DNA of 64,000 nt from an uncultured Prevotellaceae bacterium (lineage in GTDB: Bacteria > Bacteroidota > Bacteroidia > Bacteroidales > Muribaculaceae), in the NCBI GenBank assembly GCA_900316835.1, contig ONEL01000001.1, positions 186,001-250,000 of the forward strand, given 5' to 3'. The position numbers and the translations under genes were made by a program. This document shows positions 53,186 through 60,994 of the stretch, piece after piece; the first letter of the stretch is position 1, and each line of letters starts with the position of its first letter. The notes under the pieces are model-generated. The model worked only from the letters and a program-made list of their open reading frames with translations. It did no database searches and was not told the origin of the DNA.

Positions 53186-53788
53186 TTATTGTAATTCACC
53201 TTTCCCTTGTCTAATAATCTCAGGTTCCCCACTCGTGCAGTCAATAACTGTCGAGGGAACTAAACCACCACGCCCTGAATCAACAACGATGTCAACAAAA
53301 TTCCCTAATGACTCGGCAATCAACTCGGGTTCGCAACGATAATCATCGTCTTGAGCCGGCACTGAGGTGGTGAGAATGGGATGTCCCAGTTCTTGCTCAA
53401 TGGCGGTCGCAATTTTATTCTCAGGAATGCGGATGCCCACAGTGCGACGCCCTTTGAAGGCTTTAGGTAACTTTGACATGGCGGGGAGAATAAAAGTAAA
53501 CGGTCCAGGAAGGTTGTTCTTCATTAGACGAAACTGAAGGTTGTCGAATTTTGCATATTGTGAAACCTCCGATATATCACTGCAAATAATTGATAAATTA
53601 GTCTTTGCCGACTTCATAGCCTTTAATGAGCAAATCCGTTCAATGGCTTGATTATTAAGGGCATCACAACCTATGGCATAAACCGTGTCGGTAGGGTAAA
53701 CAATAATGCCACCATCGCGTAGCACACACACAATGTCTTCGATGTGCCGCATGTTGATGTTGTCTTCTATTATGGGTAAAACTCTCAT
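53186..53788 (-). CDS. tsaC: L-threonylcarbamoyladenylate synthase (Sua5/YciO/YrdC family)
   Basis: The 200-residue product has the KxR...SxN-type fold: GGIIVYPTDTVYAIGCDAL, RICSLKAMKSAKTNLSIIC, PGPFTFILPAM and GRRTVGIRIPEN with STVIDCT near the end. It makes threonylcarbamoyl-AMP for the t6A37 modification of tRNA. ATG 53752 is an alternative start. Its upstream neighbour on the strand ends 6 bases before. Confidence 0.9.
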   Translation of the reverse strand: MRVLPIIEDNINMRHIEDIVCVLRDGGIIVYPTDTVYAIGCDALNNQAIERICSLKAMKSAKTNLSIICSDISEVSQYAKFDNLQFRLMKNNLPGPFTFILPAMSKLPKAFKGRRTVGIRIPENKIATAIEQELGHPILTTSVPAQDDDYRCEPELIAESLGNFVDIVVDSGRGGLVPSTVIDCTSGEPEIIRQGKGELQ

Positions 53789-53794
53789 GATAGC

Positions 53795-54463
53795 TTAAAA
53801 TTTTATGATTGATGTTGAAATATGTGTGGCTTGAGCATATTTTTCAAGCAATGAGACTGTCCAGTCAATTGTTTCCCGCAGAGGCATCTCAGGTGCAAAA
53901 GCGTTGATGTTGATTTGAACGTTGCGAGTAGAAAGTGTAAACTTTGTGCGTTCCTCATCACTAGTGGGAGTTGCAATTCCTCCCAACTTGTCTCGATAAA
54001 CGGGCAATCATTCGATATTAAGCAATCCTCGTCCTATTCCGTAGTATTGCTCATCCTTCTCCCCTACTCCCATTGTGAGAGTGTCACCCTCAATTTTGTC
54101 GGCATCAAGGCCACTAATTGGATAACCACTTTTTACCGAAACCAGGTTAACAATGTCAATAAGAGCAGTGAGGCGATAAAGTCCCAGCCCTCGCACAATG
54201 CGACGGCACAGCGCCTCACTAGCCACTCGATACCTGCCGGGATCTTTCCCTAGCTTCTTGTAGAGATTGCGGGTGGCGGCAATGGCTGGCCGCTTGTTTA
54301 TCGCTAGCAGTTCATAGCTCTGTCTAATAATCTGAGCCTCAGTTTCCATCTCAAGCCATAGCTCGTCGCATGTGGGAGAATTTACCACAATGGCATTGAT
54401 TAACCCAATCTGAACTTGTGGGCAAAAATCCACTATTCGTGGATCAAGTTCAATATTTATCAT
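53795..54463 (-). pseudogene. B3/B4 (PheRS beta-like) domain protein interrupted by an in-frame UGA
   Basis: Codons 1-151 from ATG 54463 and the 71 sense codons after the TGA at 54010-54008 are in the same frame and read as one B3/B4 protein of about 223 residues. Before the stop: GIGRGLLNIE; after it: LPVYRDKLGGIATPTSDEERTKF, shown here in part. The downstream half keeps typical B3/B4 sequence (SPTSD-like, ISTLSTRNVQI). Such stand-alone domains may hydrolyse mischarged aminoacyl-tRNA or act on D-aminoacyl-tRNA. Disruption is recent, or the stop is read through. Confidence 0.75.
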
Positions 54464-54495
54464 TGCTTTTTAAACAGTTTTGACATATTATTCGG

Positions 54496-54534
54496 CAAAA
54501 ATAGACAAAAAAACCGAATTTTTCATTACTTTTG
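54496..54534. promoter_or_regulatory. Divergent -7 elements for the B3/B4 and pepC genes
   Basis: TATTTTTG on the minus strand (54496-54503) and TACTTTTG on the plus strand (54527-54534). No clear TTTG partners. Confidence 0.5.
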
Positions 54535-54583
54535 CAAAATCATTATGACAAATAAATATTAACTCTAATATAATTAACACAAA

Positions 54584-55786
54584 ATGAGGAAACTATTTTT
54601 CGCTTTTATTGCGGCTTCTATCGCATTTGGCGGTATTGCCGATGACAAGGTTGTGAACCCCGACAGCACTGGGTTTAAATTCACCGACATCAAGGTTGTC
54701 AAGTCTACTCCCGTTAAAGATCAAAACAAGTCGGGAACTTGCTGGTGTTACTCTAGCAATACATTCTTTGAGAATGAGATTTTGCGCAAGACCGGTAAGG
54801 AGATTCACTTGAGTGAGGGATTTGTGGTTTATCACTGCTATCTTGACAAGGCTATTAAGAACGTTCGCATGGACGGTACTAGCAACTTTGCCGAAGGTGG
54901 TGCAGGTCTGGATGTAGCTTATGTTTGGGAAAACTACGGAATGGTGCCCAACGAGGTTTACACTGGCATGACCTATGGTGACAAAAAGTTCAACACTGCC
55001 GAGCTCACCAGTATGCTTCAGGGCATGGTAAATGTTGTAAATCAGCGCAAGCTCAAGAAGCTCACCCCATCTTGGATTGATGGCTTCAAGGGTGTGCTTG
55101 ATGGTTACATGGGTAAGCTCCCCGAAACTTTCACCTATCAGGGCAAGACTTACACTCCACAAAGCTATGCTGCTTCACTGCCACTGAACATGAACGATTA
55201 TATCTCAATCACATCTTTCACTCATCACCCATTCTATAAGCCATTCGTTCTCGAAGTTGCCGACAACTGGACTTGGGAGCAATCGCAGAATGTTCCCCTT
55301 GATGAAATGTGGGAGATTGCAAACTATGCGATTGAGAAGGGTTACAGCATCGCATGGGGTGCCGACGTGAGCGAGCGTGGCTTCCAATGGCGTAAGGGAT
55401 ATGCGGTTCTCGTTAAAGAAAAAACCGAGGAAGACCTCAATGGTACCGACCGTGCTCGCTGGGATCAGCTTAGCGACAAGGATCGTGACGAGCAGCGCTG
55501 GGAGATAAAGGGTCCAGGTAATGAGATGACTGTTACTCAAGAGAGCCGCCAGGTGATGTTTGATACCAAAGAGACCACCGACGACCATGGCATGGTTATT
55601 GTGGGTACTGCAGTAGACCAAGAGGGCAACAAGTATTTCAAGGTACAAAACAGTTGGGATACCAATCAGCTCTATCATGGATTCTTCTACGTTAGTGAAG
55701 CTTTCTTTAAAGCTAAAACTATGAATATAATTGTTAATAAAGAAGCCATTCCTGCTCACATAGCTAAGAAAATGGGTATCAAATAA
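54584..55786 (+). CDS. Exported C1-family cysteine peptidase (bleomycin hydrolase/PepC type)
   Basis: The 400-residue product has a signal peptide (about 1-19) and a papain-type fold of bleomycin-hydrolase size. Catalytic residues are visible: Gln47 and Cys53 (DQNKSGTCWCYS), His335 (DDHGMVIVG) and Asn356 (QNSWDTN). Most PepC enzymes are cytosolic, whereas this one is exported, as in other gut Bacteroidetes. It would trim peptides in the periplasm or at the surface. It is monocistronic, with a terminator at 55807-55846. Confidence 0.93.
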   Translation: MRKLFFAFIAASIAFGGIADDKVVNPDSTGFKFTDIKVVKSTPVKDQNKSGTCWCYSSNTFFENEILRKTGKEIHLSEGFVVYHCYLDKAIKNVRMDGTSNFAEGGAGLDVAYVWENYGMVPNEVYTGMTYGDKKFNTAELTSMLQGMVNVVNQRKLKKLTPSWIDGFKGVLDGYMGKLPETFTYQGKTYTPQSYAASLPLNMNDYISITSFTHHPFYKPFVLEVADNWTWEQSQNVPLDEMWEIANYAIEKGYSIAWGADVSERGFQWRKGYAVLVKEKTEEDLNGTDRARWDQLSDKDRDEQRWEIKGPGNEMTVTQESRQVMFDTKETTDDHGMVIVGTAVDQEGNKYFKVQNSWDTNQLYHGFFYVSEAFFKAKTMNIIVNKEAIPAHIAKKMGIK

Positions 55787-55806
55787 TTAATTTTAGCTCA
55801 ATATCA

Positions 55807-55846
55807 AAATGGGTTTCTTGTTACACATCGAGCAAGAGACCCATTT
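55807..55846 (+). terminator. Terminator of the C1 peptidase gene
   Basis: AAATGGGTTTCTTG and CAAGAGACCCATTT pair with one G-U and are followed by CTTT. Confidence 0.75.
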
Positions 55847-55864
55847 CTTTATCACAACTACCGC

Positions 55865-55895
55865 TTGCGATTGAAAATAATTTTTACTAACTTTG
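55865..55895 (+). promoter_or_regulatory. Promoter of umuDC
   Basis: TTG (55865-55867), 20 bases, TAACTTTG (55888-55895). The start codon is only 7 bases downstream, so the transcript is almost leaderless. Confidence 0.65.
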
Positions 55896-55902
55896 CAGTA
55901 TA

Positions 55903-56334
55903 ATGGCATCACTCGAATTTTTTAAAATAGAAGATAATAGCGATCTTGAATTGCAACTGTTTGAGAGTCGCATTCAGGCAGGATTTCCTAGTCCTGCTCA
56001 GGGAGCTTTTGCCGACAGTGTAGACCTCAATCATGAGCTTATTAACAATCCCGCAGCCACTTTTTGTGCACGTGTCATTGGTGACTCGATGGTCGACTCG
56101 GGAATTAACGAGGGCGACATGCTCATTATTGACCGCTCGCTTGAACCTCATGACGGCGACATCGCAGTGTGCTTCATTGATGGAGATTTCACAGTCAAGC
56201 GCATTATGATAAATGACAACGGGCTATCGCTAGTTCCCGCCAATCGCAAATATCCTGTCATTAAAGTCCCTAGTGAGAGTAATTTCATTATTTGGGGAGT
56301 TGTGTCGCACATAATCAAGAAACTCAATCGCTGA
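55903..56334 (+). CDS. umuD: UmuD/LexA-type S24 autoprotease
   Basis: The 143-residue product has the self-cleavage site Ala26-Gly27 ([11 protein letters not shown]), the nucleophile Ser62 in GDSMVDSGI and the general base Lys99 in FTVKRI. E. coli UmuD has Cys-Gly at the cleavage site; Ala-Gly is the LexA form. RecA-stimulated cleavage would yield the active subunit for the polymerase coded next. No LexA box was recognised upstream. umuC starts 35 bases after its stop. Confidence 0.93.
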   Translation: MASLEFFKIEDNSDLELQLFESRIQAGFPSPAQGAFADSVDLNHELINNPAATFCARVIGDSMVDSGINEGDMLIIDRSLEPHDGDIAVCFIDGDFTVKRIMINDNGLSLVPANRKYPVIKVPSESNFIIWGVVSHIIKKLNR

Positions 56335-56369
56335 CTTCAAGCGACTATATAGAAAAGACAACTAAAGAA

Positions 56370-57704
56370 ATGTATGCCTTAGCCGATTGCAATAATTTTT
56401 TTGTGTCGTGTGAGCGGGTCTTCAACCCTTCTCTCAATTCACTGCCTGTAGTTGTGCTTTCTAACAACGATGGGTGTGCTATCGCGCGCAGTAACGAAGC
56501 AAAGGCTCTGGGAATTCCCATGGGGTGTCCCGCATTCAAAATAAAAGATTTCCCACATGGCGATAAAGTTATTATGCTATCGGCAAGGCATGTCCTCTAT
56601 CGCGATATCTCTAATCGCATAATGACATTGTTGGGCGAAGTGGCTCAGGAACTTGAAATATACTCGGTGGATGAAGCGTTTTTCAAAGTCCCCAATGATA
56701 GCGATGAGCACAATCGCATGATGCTTACCAAGCTAGTGGCTAACATTGAGCGTTGCGTAGGGGTGCCGGTGAGCATAGGCTTTGCCCCTACTCGCACACT
56801 TGCCAAGATTGCGAGCCATGTTGCAAAGAAGGACCCTAACAATAAAGCTCGTGTACTGGGACTCACTACACCTGATTCAATAGAGGACGTGCTGCGACAC
56901 ACCAAGATTGATGATGTGTGGGGAATAGGTCGTCGTCTCAATATCAAACTCCTCTCACGTGGTGTGCATGATGCTTACATGTTTACTAAGCTTCCACGTT
57001 CACTAGTGCAGCGAATAGGTAACATTAACCTGGTTAGAACTCAACAGGAGCTCATGGGCATTGATAGCGTAACAATCAACTCTGTTGACATCAATCACAA
57101 GACTATTATGAACTCGCGAACCTTCGGTCATGTAATAAGTAAAAAACGTGAGATTAGCGATGCTATTATATATTTCGCGCAAGCTTGTGCGACACAGTTG
57201 CGTCAAGAGAACTCCACAGCCCAAAGCGTAATGGTCTACGTGAGAGGTGATCACTTTAGACAAGACCTGCCATTCTATCACAATTCCTGTACTATCAGGA
57301 TGCCAAGACCAACCGCATCGGCAATGGAGATTGCCAAGCATGCACTCACTGCATTTAATAGTATCTTTCGCGAGGGGTTTCAATATCGCAAAGCCGGGGT
57401 TATGGTTAATGAAATAAAGTCGGCATCTGTACATCAACTCGACATTTTTAATGGGCAAGATGATGTAAAGCACAGTCGCCTAATGAATGCCATTGATGAA
57501 ATCAACAAGCGCTATGGAACTAAAAAAATAATGCTCGCTCCCACTATAACCAAGGGTGAGTGGGCACCACATCAAAATCACTTGAGCGGCGGTAGCAAAA
57601 CGCTCAAGTTTTATTCAGGAATGAACCCACAGTCGACTCTTGAGTGCACAGTGGCTAAGGCCATTGAAAAAGAAGAGTGGCAAGACTTTGCCCAAGATGA
57701 TTAA
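56370..57704 (+). CDS. umuC: Y-family DNA polymerase V catalytic subunit
   Basis: From ATG 56370 the product is 444 residues, starting [18 protein letters not shown], the family start. A longer frame to 56292 overlaps umuD and is rejected. Palm motifs are [18 protein letters not shown] and YSVDEAFF (the catalytic Asp-Glu). [13 protein letters not shown] is the helix-hairpin-helix, followed by the little-finger domain. It performs error-prone translesion synthesis during SOS, with UmuD'. Confidence 0.95.
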   Translation: MYALADCNNFFVSCERVFNPSLNSLPVVVLSNNDGCAIARSNEAKALGIPMGCPAFKIKDFPHGDKVIMLSARHVLYRDISNRIMTLLGEVAQELEIYSVDEAFFKVPNDSDEHNRMMLTKLVANIERCVGVPVSIGFAPTRTLAKIASHVAKKDPNNKARVLGLTTPDSIEDVLRHTKIDDVWGIGRRLNIKLLSRGVHDAYMFTKLPRSLVQRIGNINLVRTQQELMGIDSVTINSVDINHKTIMNSRTFGHVISKKREISDAIIYFAQACATQLRQENSTAQSVMVYVRGDHFRQDLPFYHNSCTIRMPRPTASAMEIAKHALTAFNSIFREGFQYRKAGVMVNEIKSASVHQLDIFNGQDDVKHSRLMNAIDEINKRYGTKKIMLAPTITKGEWAPHQNHLSGGSKTLKFYSGMNPQSTLECTVAKAIEKEEWQDFAQDD

Positions 57705-57804
57705 AGTCATGCCACTCATAGCATTATTATGACATTCATTTATTTACCCCTTCTCGCGAAGGATGATCAAAACTTTTTTTGCTGCCAGCCGTTGCCCCAA
57801 AGGG

Positions 57805-58905
57805 CTATAGTTTAATTTTTTTACCTTTGTGAATATAAATTCCAGGACCAGGATTGGTGACAACACGGCCATCTATTGTATAGTAAATGTTATCGCTCAT
57901 TTCATCCACTCTAATGGTAGATATTGCTGTCTCATCATGCCCAAACGACACTGTCACATCGCCATCACCAAGCGCTTGAGGTAAACTTTGAGATGAATCA
58001 ACTATGTGGCCAATCTTGGTATAGGAGTAGGTGGTGGTGAAGGTCTTGTAGAATACCACCACACACGATGAACCATAAAGCATAATGTCGCCAGCATTAA
58101 TGGTCCCAGGGCATGACGCATGGGTAGGTAATGTGGTGTCAAGATAATGGTATTTCTCATTACCATTGAGCTCACTCATGTTAATAGTGAGTGGACACAG
58201 CTCCTTAAAGGCTTGAGCTGTAGCGTTGTCCTCAAGTATAGCATAAAATGTGTTATCACCCACCTTCACCGAGATAGTGTCATCGTTTGTAATAGTAGGA
58301 AAAATGATTTGTTCTAGCCACTGGCTGGTCATTGACGATGCATTACTAACTTGAGATGATTTAATCCACAGGTTTGGCTCAAGAAAATTGCCGTTAGGTA
58401 TGAGTCGTTTTGCGTCACTCACAACTCCACCAATGCCACTGCTGGCACTTGAGACGATGAGCGCTATATTCTTGTCGCTCATCTTGTGACCGTTGTGAAA
58501 CAAGAAGGTCTGCATGGGAGCTGCCATCTGGCTCCACCACAGGGGCGTGGCTATAATGATGTTATCATAACCTTCAACATCCACACCGGCATCTTTAATT
58601 GCGGGATAAGAGCTGGCATCATTAGGGTTATTGCGAATGGCGGCAATCAGACTACTGCCAATGGCATAGTTATTAGCCGCATAATCAAGTCCCTCCTCGG
58701 CAGGCTGGATTTCTACAACGTCGGCATTAATTTTCTCGTCAAGGGTGTTGACAATCGAGCGTACGTTGCCGGTGAAACTATAGTACACAACCAGAGTTCT
58801 GCCACTAGGAGCTGTAGCCAGCACCTCAAGGCCATTGCAGGATAGAATCATCATTGCTAGAATTGAGAACAGTAAACGATAAAAAGTAGTAGATATGAGT
58901 CTCAT
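57805..58905 (-). CDS. Exported flavodoxin-like lipoprotein with cyclophilin-like domain and C-terminal tail
   Basis: The 366-residue product has a lipoprotein-like signal with Cys23 (MILSCNG). Residues 35-200 are flavodoxin_4: the FMN phosphate loop YYSFTGNVRS and the ring loops TPLWWSQMAAP and SSASSGIGG. Residues 205-300 resemble a cyclophilin-like beta-barrel (FYAILEDNATAQAFKELCPL, GDIMLYGSSCVVVFYKTF). The end reads YYTIDGRVV, then PGIYIHKGKKIKL, a sorting-type tail. Both domains occur together in some flavodoxin/cyclophilin proteins of gut Bacteroidetes, probably as FMN-dependent reductases. Extracytoplasmic FMN would be unusual. A -7 element TAATTTTG lies at 58936-58943. Confidence 0.85.
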   Translation of the reverse strand: MRLISTTFYRLLFSILAMMILSCNGLEVLATAPSGRTLVVYYSFTGNVRSIVNTLDEKINADVVEIQPAEEGLDYAANNYAIGSSLIAAIRNNPNDASSYPAIKDAGVDVEGYDNIIIATPLWWSQMAAPMQTFLFHNGHKMSDKNIALIVSSASSGIGGVVSDAKRLIPNGNFLEPNLWIKSSQVSNASSMTSQWLEQIIFPTITNDDTISVKVGDNTFYAILEDNATAQAFKELCPLTINMSELNGNEKYHYLDTTLPTHASCPGTINAGDIMLYGSSCVVVFYKTFTTTYSYTKIGHIVDSSQSLPQALGDGDVTVSFGHDETAISTIRVDEMSDNIYYTIDGRVVTNPGPGIYIHKGKKIKL

Positions 58906-58935
58906 AACTATTATTTTTTTAAATTTTTTTCAACG

Positions 58936-58943
58936 CAAAATTA
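58936..58943 (-). promoter_or_regulatory. Probable -7 element of the flavodoxin-like gene
   Basis: TAATTTTG on the minus strand, about 31 bases before the start. The rest of 58906-59224 shows only the pheS promoter on the other strand. Confidence 0.5.
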
Positions 58944-59152
58944 CGCTGCTTTATGAAATCATGTTTTAAACATTTTAAGGTATTAATTACCAAAATTGCT
59001 GATTTTTAATACTGAGTACCACACTTGCACTCGCAAGGCTTTGATGTGAAAACCACAAATTAAATAGACTGTCCAGATTGGTGCTTGCTCTCAATAAAAA
59101 CACTGATAGCTGATGACCGCCAACTTATAACTGAGAAAATTTTGCATTGCAT

Positions 59153-59183
59153 TTTGAAAATAAAGCAAGAATTTATAACTTTG
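59153..59183 (+). promoter_or_regulatory. Promoter of pheS
   Basis: TTTG (59153-59156), 19 bases, TAACTTTG (59176-59183): a perfect consensus match. No leader-peptide or T-box-like attenuator is evident in the short leader. Confidence 0.75.
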
Positions 59184-59224
59184 CATGATTTTTAGCAAAT
59201 ACACACAACGCAACAAGAAACAAT

Positions 59225-60262
59225 ATGTTACTAGAGAAAATAGAGGCCCTAAGGGCGCAAATCAAAGAGCTTAAGGCCGATAATAGCGAGGCTATTGAGG
59301 CACTGCGCATAAAATATTTGAGCAAGAAAGGCGAGGTTACAGCCTTGTTCAACGAGTTTCGTAATGTGCCAAATGAACAAAAACGCGAATTTGGTCAGCG
59401 CCTCAATGAGCTAAAGACTCTTGCCACCGAGAAAATTAACTCGCTAAAGGAGAAAAGCCAGGCCAGTGAAGCACAGGCAAACAAGATAGATATTACTCGC
59501 CCAGCATTCCCCAGTGAGATTGGAACACGCCATCCCATCTCTACCGTGCGCAAGGAAATTATTGACATTTTCTCTCGTTTAGGCTTCACCCTAGCCGATG
59601 GTCCCGAGGTGGAAGATGACCTGCACGTGTTCACTTCGCTCAACTTTGCCGCCGATCATCCCGCTCGCGACATGCAAGACACATTCTTTATCAATAATGA
59701 CCCTAACGACGTTACTCGTAACATTGTGTTGCGCAGCCACACCAGCTCGGTCCAGTCGCGCGTGATGAAAACCACACAGCCTCCCATTCGCATCATTTGC
59801 CCGGGTCGCGTGTATCGCAACGAGGCCATTACTGCACGTGCGCATTGTTTCTTCCACCAGATTGAAGGACTCTACATCGACAAGAATGTGTCATTTGCCG
59901 ACCTCAAGCAAGTGCTGCTCTATTTTGCCAAAGAGCTCTTTGGTCCTGAGACTAAGATTCGTTTGCGCCCAAGCTATTTCCCATTCACCGAGCCCAGTGC
60001 CGAGATGGATGTGTCGTGCATGCTGTGCGGTGGCGAAGGTTGCGGTTTCTGCAAGCACACCGGTTGGGTTGAAATCTTGGGCTGTGGAATGGTCGACCCC
60101 AATGTTCTTGAGCTTTGTGGCATCGACAGCAAGGTTTACACTGGCTATGCCTTTGGTGTGGGCGTTGAGCGCATTACAAACCTAAAATATATGGTAAAAG
60201 ACTTGCGCATGTTCAGCGAGAATGACGTGCGATTCCTCAAGGAATTTGAACATGTTCATTAA
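59225..60262 (+). CDS. pheS: Phenylalanine-tRNA ligase alpha subunit
   Basis: The 345-residue product has the N-terminal coiled coil (about 1-90) that binds tRNA and a class II catalytic core (about 105-345). Motifs are GTRHPISTVRKEIID, FTLADGPEVEDDLHVF, RPSYFPFTEPSAEMDV and GFGVGVERI-like YAFGVGVERITNLKY. The beta subunit gene pheT is not next to it, as is normal for this phylum. It is followed by a terminator at 60285. Confidence 0.97.
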   Translation: MLLEKIEALRAQIKELKADNSEAIEALRIKYLSKKGEVTALFNEFRNVPNEQKREFGQRLNELKTLATEKINSLKEKSQASEAQANKIDITRPAFPSEIGTRHPISTVRKEIIDIFSRLGFTLADGPEVEDDLHVFTSLNFAADHPARDMQDTFFINNDPNDVTRNIVLRSHTSSVQSRVMKTTQPPIRIICPGRVYRNEAITARAHCFFHQIEGLYIDKNVSFADLKQVLLYFAKELFGPETKIRLRPSYFPFTEPSAEMDVSCMLCGGEGCGFCKHTGWVEILGCGMVDPNVLELCGIDSKVYTGYAFGVGVERITNLKYMVKDLRMFSENDVRFLKEFEHVH

Positions 60263-60284
60263 CAATAGCAGTCAAAAACCTGAG

Positions 60285-60322
60285 GAAATGATGTATCTCA
60301 TTGAGGCACATCATTTTCTTTT
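60285..60322 (+). terminator. Terminator of pheS
   Basis: AAATGATGT and ACATCATTT pair and are followed by TCTTTTTC. Confidence 0.7.
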
Positions 60323-60355
60323 TCTAACACTTAGCATTCACTCATTCACACACCT

Positions 60356-60994
60356 ATGACAATAAAAGAACGATATGAGGCTGTAATTAGCTACTTTGAG
60401 AAAGAGATGCCCAATCCCACTACTGAGCTGGTATTTCACAACCCGTTTGAAATATTGGTAGCAGTAATTTTGTCGGCACAGTGTACCGACAAGCGGGTAA
60501 ACACCGTCACACCAGCCCTCTTTGAAGCTTATCCCACCGCCGAGGCAATGGCTCGAGCCACAGCCGAGGATATTTTGCGTTTTATCTCTAGTGTTTCCTA
60601 TCCCAATAGTAAAGCGCGCCACTTGCAAGCAATGGCAACAATGCTTGTTGACGAGTTTGGCGGCAAGGTACCCGATTCAATGGAAGAGCTAACTCGACTT
60701 CCTGGCGTGGGGCGCAAAACTGCTAATGTGATGCTAGGTGTTGTATTCCACAAGGCTGCTATTGCAGTCGATACTCATGTGTTTCGTGTGGCTAATCGCA
60801 CAGGACTGGCGGTGGGGAAAACACCGCTTGAGGTAGAGAAGATTCTAACTCGTCACATTCCAGCCCGCTATCGCTACCCTGCTCATCACTGGCTGTTATT
60901 GCATGGCCGCTATGTGTGCAAAGCAACTCGGCCATTATGCTTTGACTGTGGCATTCAGCAATGGTGTAAATATTACTCAAAAATCAAGAAATGA
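60356..60994 (+). CDS. nth: Endonuclease III (DNA glycosylase/AP lyase)
   Basis: The 212-residue product has the helix-hairpin-helix LPGVGRKTANVMLG with catalytic Lys121, catalytic Asp139 in VDTHVFRV, and the [4Fe-4S] cluster CysX6CysX2CysX5Cys near the end (CKATRPLCFDCGIQQWCKYY). It removes oxidised pyrimidines. Its stop overlaps the next start in ATGA (60991-60994), so the two genes are translationally coupled. Confidence 0.97.
   Translation: MTIKERYEAVISYFEKEMPNPTTELVFHNPFEILVAVILSAQCTDKRVNTVTPALFEAYPTAEAMARATAEDILRFISSVSYPNSKARHLQAMATMLVDEFGGKVPDSMEELTRLPGVGRKTANVMLGVVFHKAAIAVDTHVFRVANRTGLAVGKTPLEVEKILTRHIPARYRYPAHHWLLLHGRYVCKATRPLCFDCGIQQWCKYYSKIKK

Noticed and set aside
54008..54010. 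UGA as selenocysteine codon
   Set aside because: No selenoprotein family of this type, no convincing SECIS hairpin and no sel genes in view; nonsense mutation is simpler.
54593..55162. A 189-codon antisense frame in the peptidase gene
   Set aside because: The plus strand encodes a complete C1 peptidase with catalytic Cys; the antisense has no features.
55847..55902. A LexA box ahead of umuD
   Set aside because: Looked for an inverted repeat overlapping the promoter and found none convincing.
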